From assembly GCA_036677805.1 (NCBI GenBank), contig JAVBVS010000020.1:41499-105498 (forward strand): a stretch of DNA of 64,000 nucleotides. The letters run 5' to 3'. The notes beneath the pieces were generated by a model. It ran no database searches. It was not told the DNA's origin and worked only from the letters and a program-made list of their open reading frames with translations. Of this stretch, positions 63,431-64,000 are shown one piece after another. Each line of letters opens with the position of its first letter. The stretch's first letter is position 1. Both the position numbers and the translations under genes were made by a program. The stretch is from SIG78 sp036677805 (GTDB lineage: Bacteria > Verrucomicrobiota > Lentisphaeria > Victivallales > Victivallaceae).

Positions 63431-63905
63431 ACTGACCGTTCCTCAGCGCAGGCTGATGGAGATATTTGCGCGATTGGATGGAGCTGGCGATTTTGACGAT
63501 AAAAGAGTCCGGCATCTTTTGGAATATATGCGTGAATTACTGAATCAAGAAAAGGTTCAGGCAAAAACGCTGGGGGAGATGCTGGATGGGACATTGCCGC
63601 CGATTGATTTTTACGGTTATTACGATGCGACCATGCGTGATTTATACGAGTGCGATTCTGATTGCTATTCTCCCGCTCCCGATGAACTGTCTGAGGCGGA
63701 CTATCAGGATTCGCTGATTCAATGCTTTCCGAAAATCATATCGGAGCTTTTGCCAAAGCCGGAAAAATGGATTGATCCAGCGAAAAACCTGATTTTGACA
63801 TGGGAAATGGGATATGACCGATATATTCACGACGAAGTGTGGCATGCGTCCGAAGAAACCCGCCGGATTTTTCGTATCGTTTCTGATTATAGATTCGGCA
63901 ATTAA
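63402..63905 (+). CDS. Hypothetical acidic protein
   Basis: A 167-residue protein with many acidic residues (LYECDSDCYSPAPDELSEAD, YDRYIHDEVWHASEETRRIF). It has no signal peptide, no membrane segment and no family I recognise. The start is either 63402 or the ATG at 63411; neither has a strong ribosome site, so translation may be coupled to the sigma-like gene it overlaps. Confidence 0.65.
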   Translation: MMTMKIETIELTVPQRRLMEIFARLDGAGDFDDKRVRHLLEYMRELLNQEKVQAKTLGEMLDGTLPPIDFYGYYDATMRDLYECDSDCYSPAPDELSEADYQDSLIQCFPKIISELLPKPEKWIDPAKNLILTWEMGYDRYIHDEVWHASEETRRIFRIVSDYRFGN

Positions 63906-63910
63906 ATAAC

Positions 63911-63938
63911 TTGCATTTTTGTTTTTCCGAGATATATT
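63911..63938 (+). promoter_or_regulatory. Promoter of the gene at the right edge
   Basis: TTGCAT (63911-63916), 16-base spacer, TATATT (63933-63938). The ATG at 63946 is only seven bases past the -10. Confidence 0.6.
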
Positions 63939-63945
63939 ACCTATT

Positions 63946-64000
63946 ATGGAAACAGCAGATGCCAGAAAATTAGTGAGTGCCGCTCTAGAAGAACGGCGTA
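63946..64000 (+). CDS. Start of an unidentified gene, cut by the window edge
   Basis: Only 18 codons are visible (METADARKLVSAALEERR, then incomplete). No ribosome binding site precedes the ATG, and the -10 box is so close that the transcript would be leaderless or nearly so. The product cannot be named. Confidence 0.45.
   Translation, partial: METADARKLVSAALEERR

Overview
The window reads as a chromosomal segment of a Lentisphaerota bacterium (Victivallis-like). This assignment is inferred from gene content, not from a marker gene. Three DUF1559-type pseudopilins are embedded in sugar-degradation operons. There are several secreted glycoside hydrolases of rare families, two uroporphyrinogen-decarboxylase-like proteins beside AraC regulators, and hybrid GntR/LacI-type regulators. 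The DNA is GC-rich up to about 59.4 kb and visibly more AT-rich after that.

Layout. 1-3.3 kb holds housekeeping genes: a partial membrane glycosyltransferase, frr, a YebC-family gene and eno. 3.3-6.6 kb holds an SGNH hydrolase and a GH36-like enzyme. 6.6-13.2 kb is a five-gene minus-strand operon (FAD oxidoreductase, GntR-type regulator, TIM-barrel protein, pseudopilin, GH65) behind a near-consensus promoter. 13.4-15.5 kb is an AraC/UroD-like pair. 15.6-24.9 kb is a colinear eight-gene housekeeping block: rarA, formyl-THF cyclo-ligase, rny, alr, aldehyde dehydrogenase, prfB, rnhC, holA. After a 770-base stretch with no supported gene come a secreted TIM-barrel protein, a second UroD-like protein and two AraC regulators. 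30.8-37.4 kb is a plus-strand operon (esterase-like hydrolase, pseudopilin, GH123-like, sialidase-like). 37.5-45.8 kb is an oppositely oriented operon (regulator, pseudopilin, two secreted proteins, a large hydrolase, an MFS transporter). The promoter and a likely operator of that operon are visible.

47.1-59.4 kb is the most unusual part. It is a tight eight-gene operon encoding a GYF/zinc-ribbon GTPase, a GAP1-like membrane protein, a 1037-residue single-pass helical protein, a GYF multi-pass membrane protein, one ExbB/TolQ/MotA-like channel subunit, two different ExbD/ZorB-like subunits with long coiled coils, and a membrane-anchored von Willebrand A protein. The set looks like a GTPase-controlled, ion-driven membrane machine related to predicted NTP-dependent conflict systems. 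It does not match a described system exactly.

From 59.46 kb a tRNA-Phe gene is followed by about 800 bases rich in palindromes and tRNA-like repeat fragments. After these comes an AT-richer accessory block: an XRE regulator, two RlaP-type nucleotidyltransferases, a broken second XRE gene, a sigma-factor-like protein and an unknown protein. This is consistent with an island inserted at the tRNA gene.
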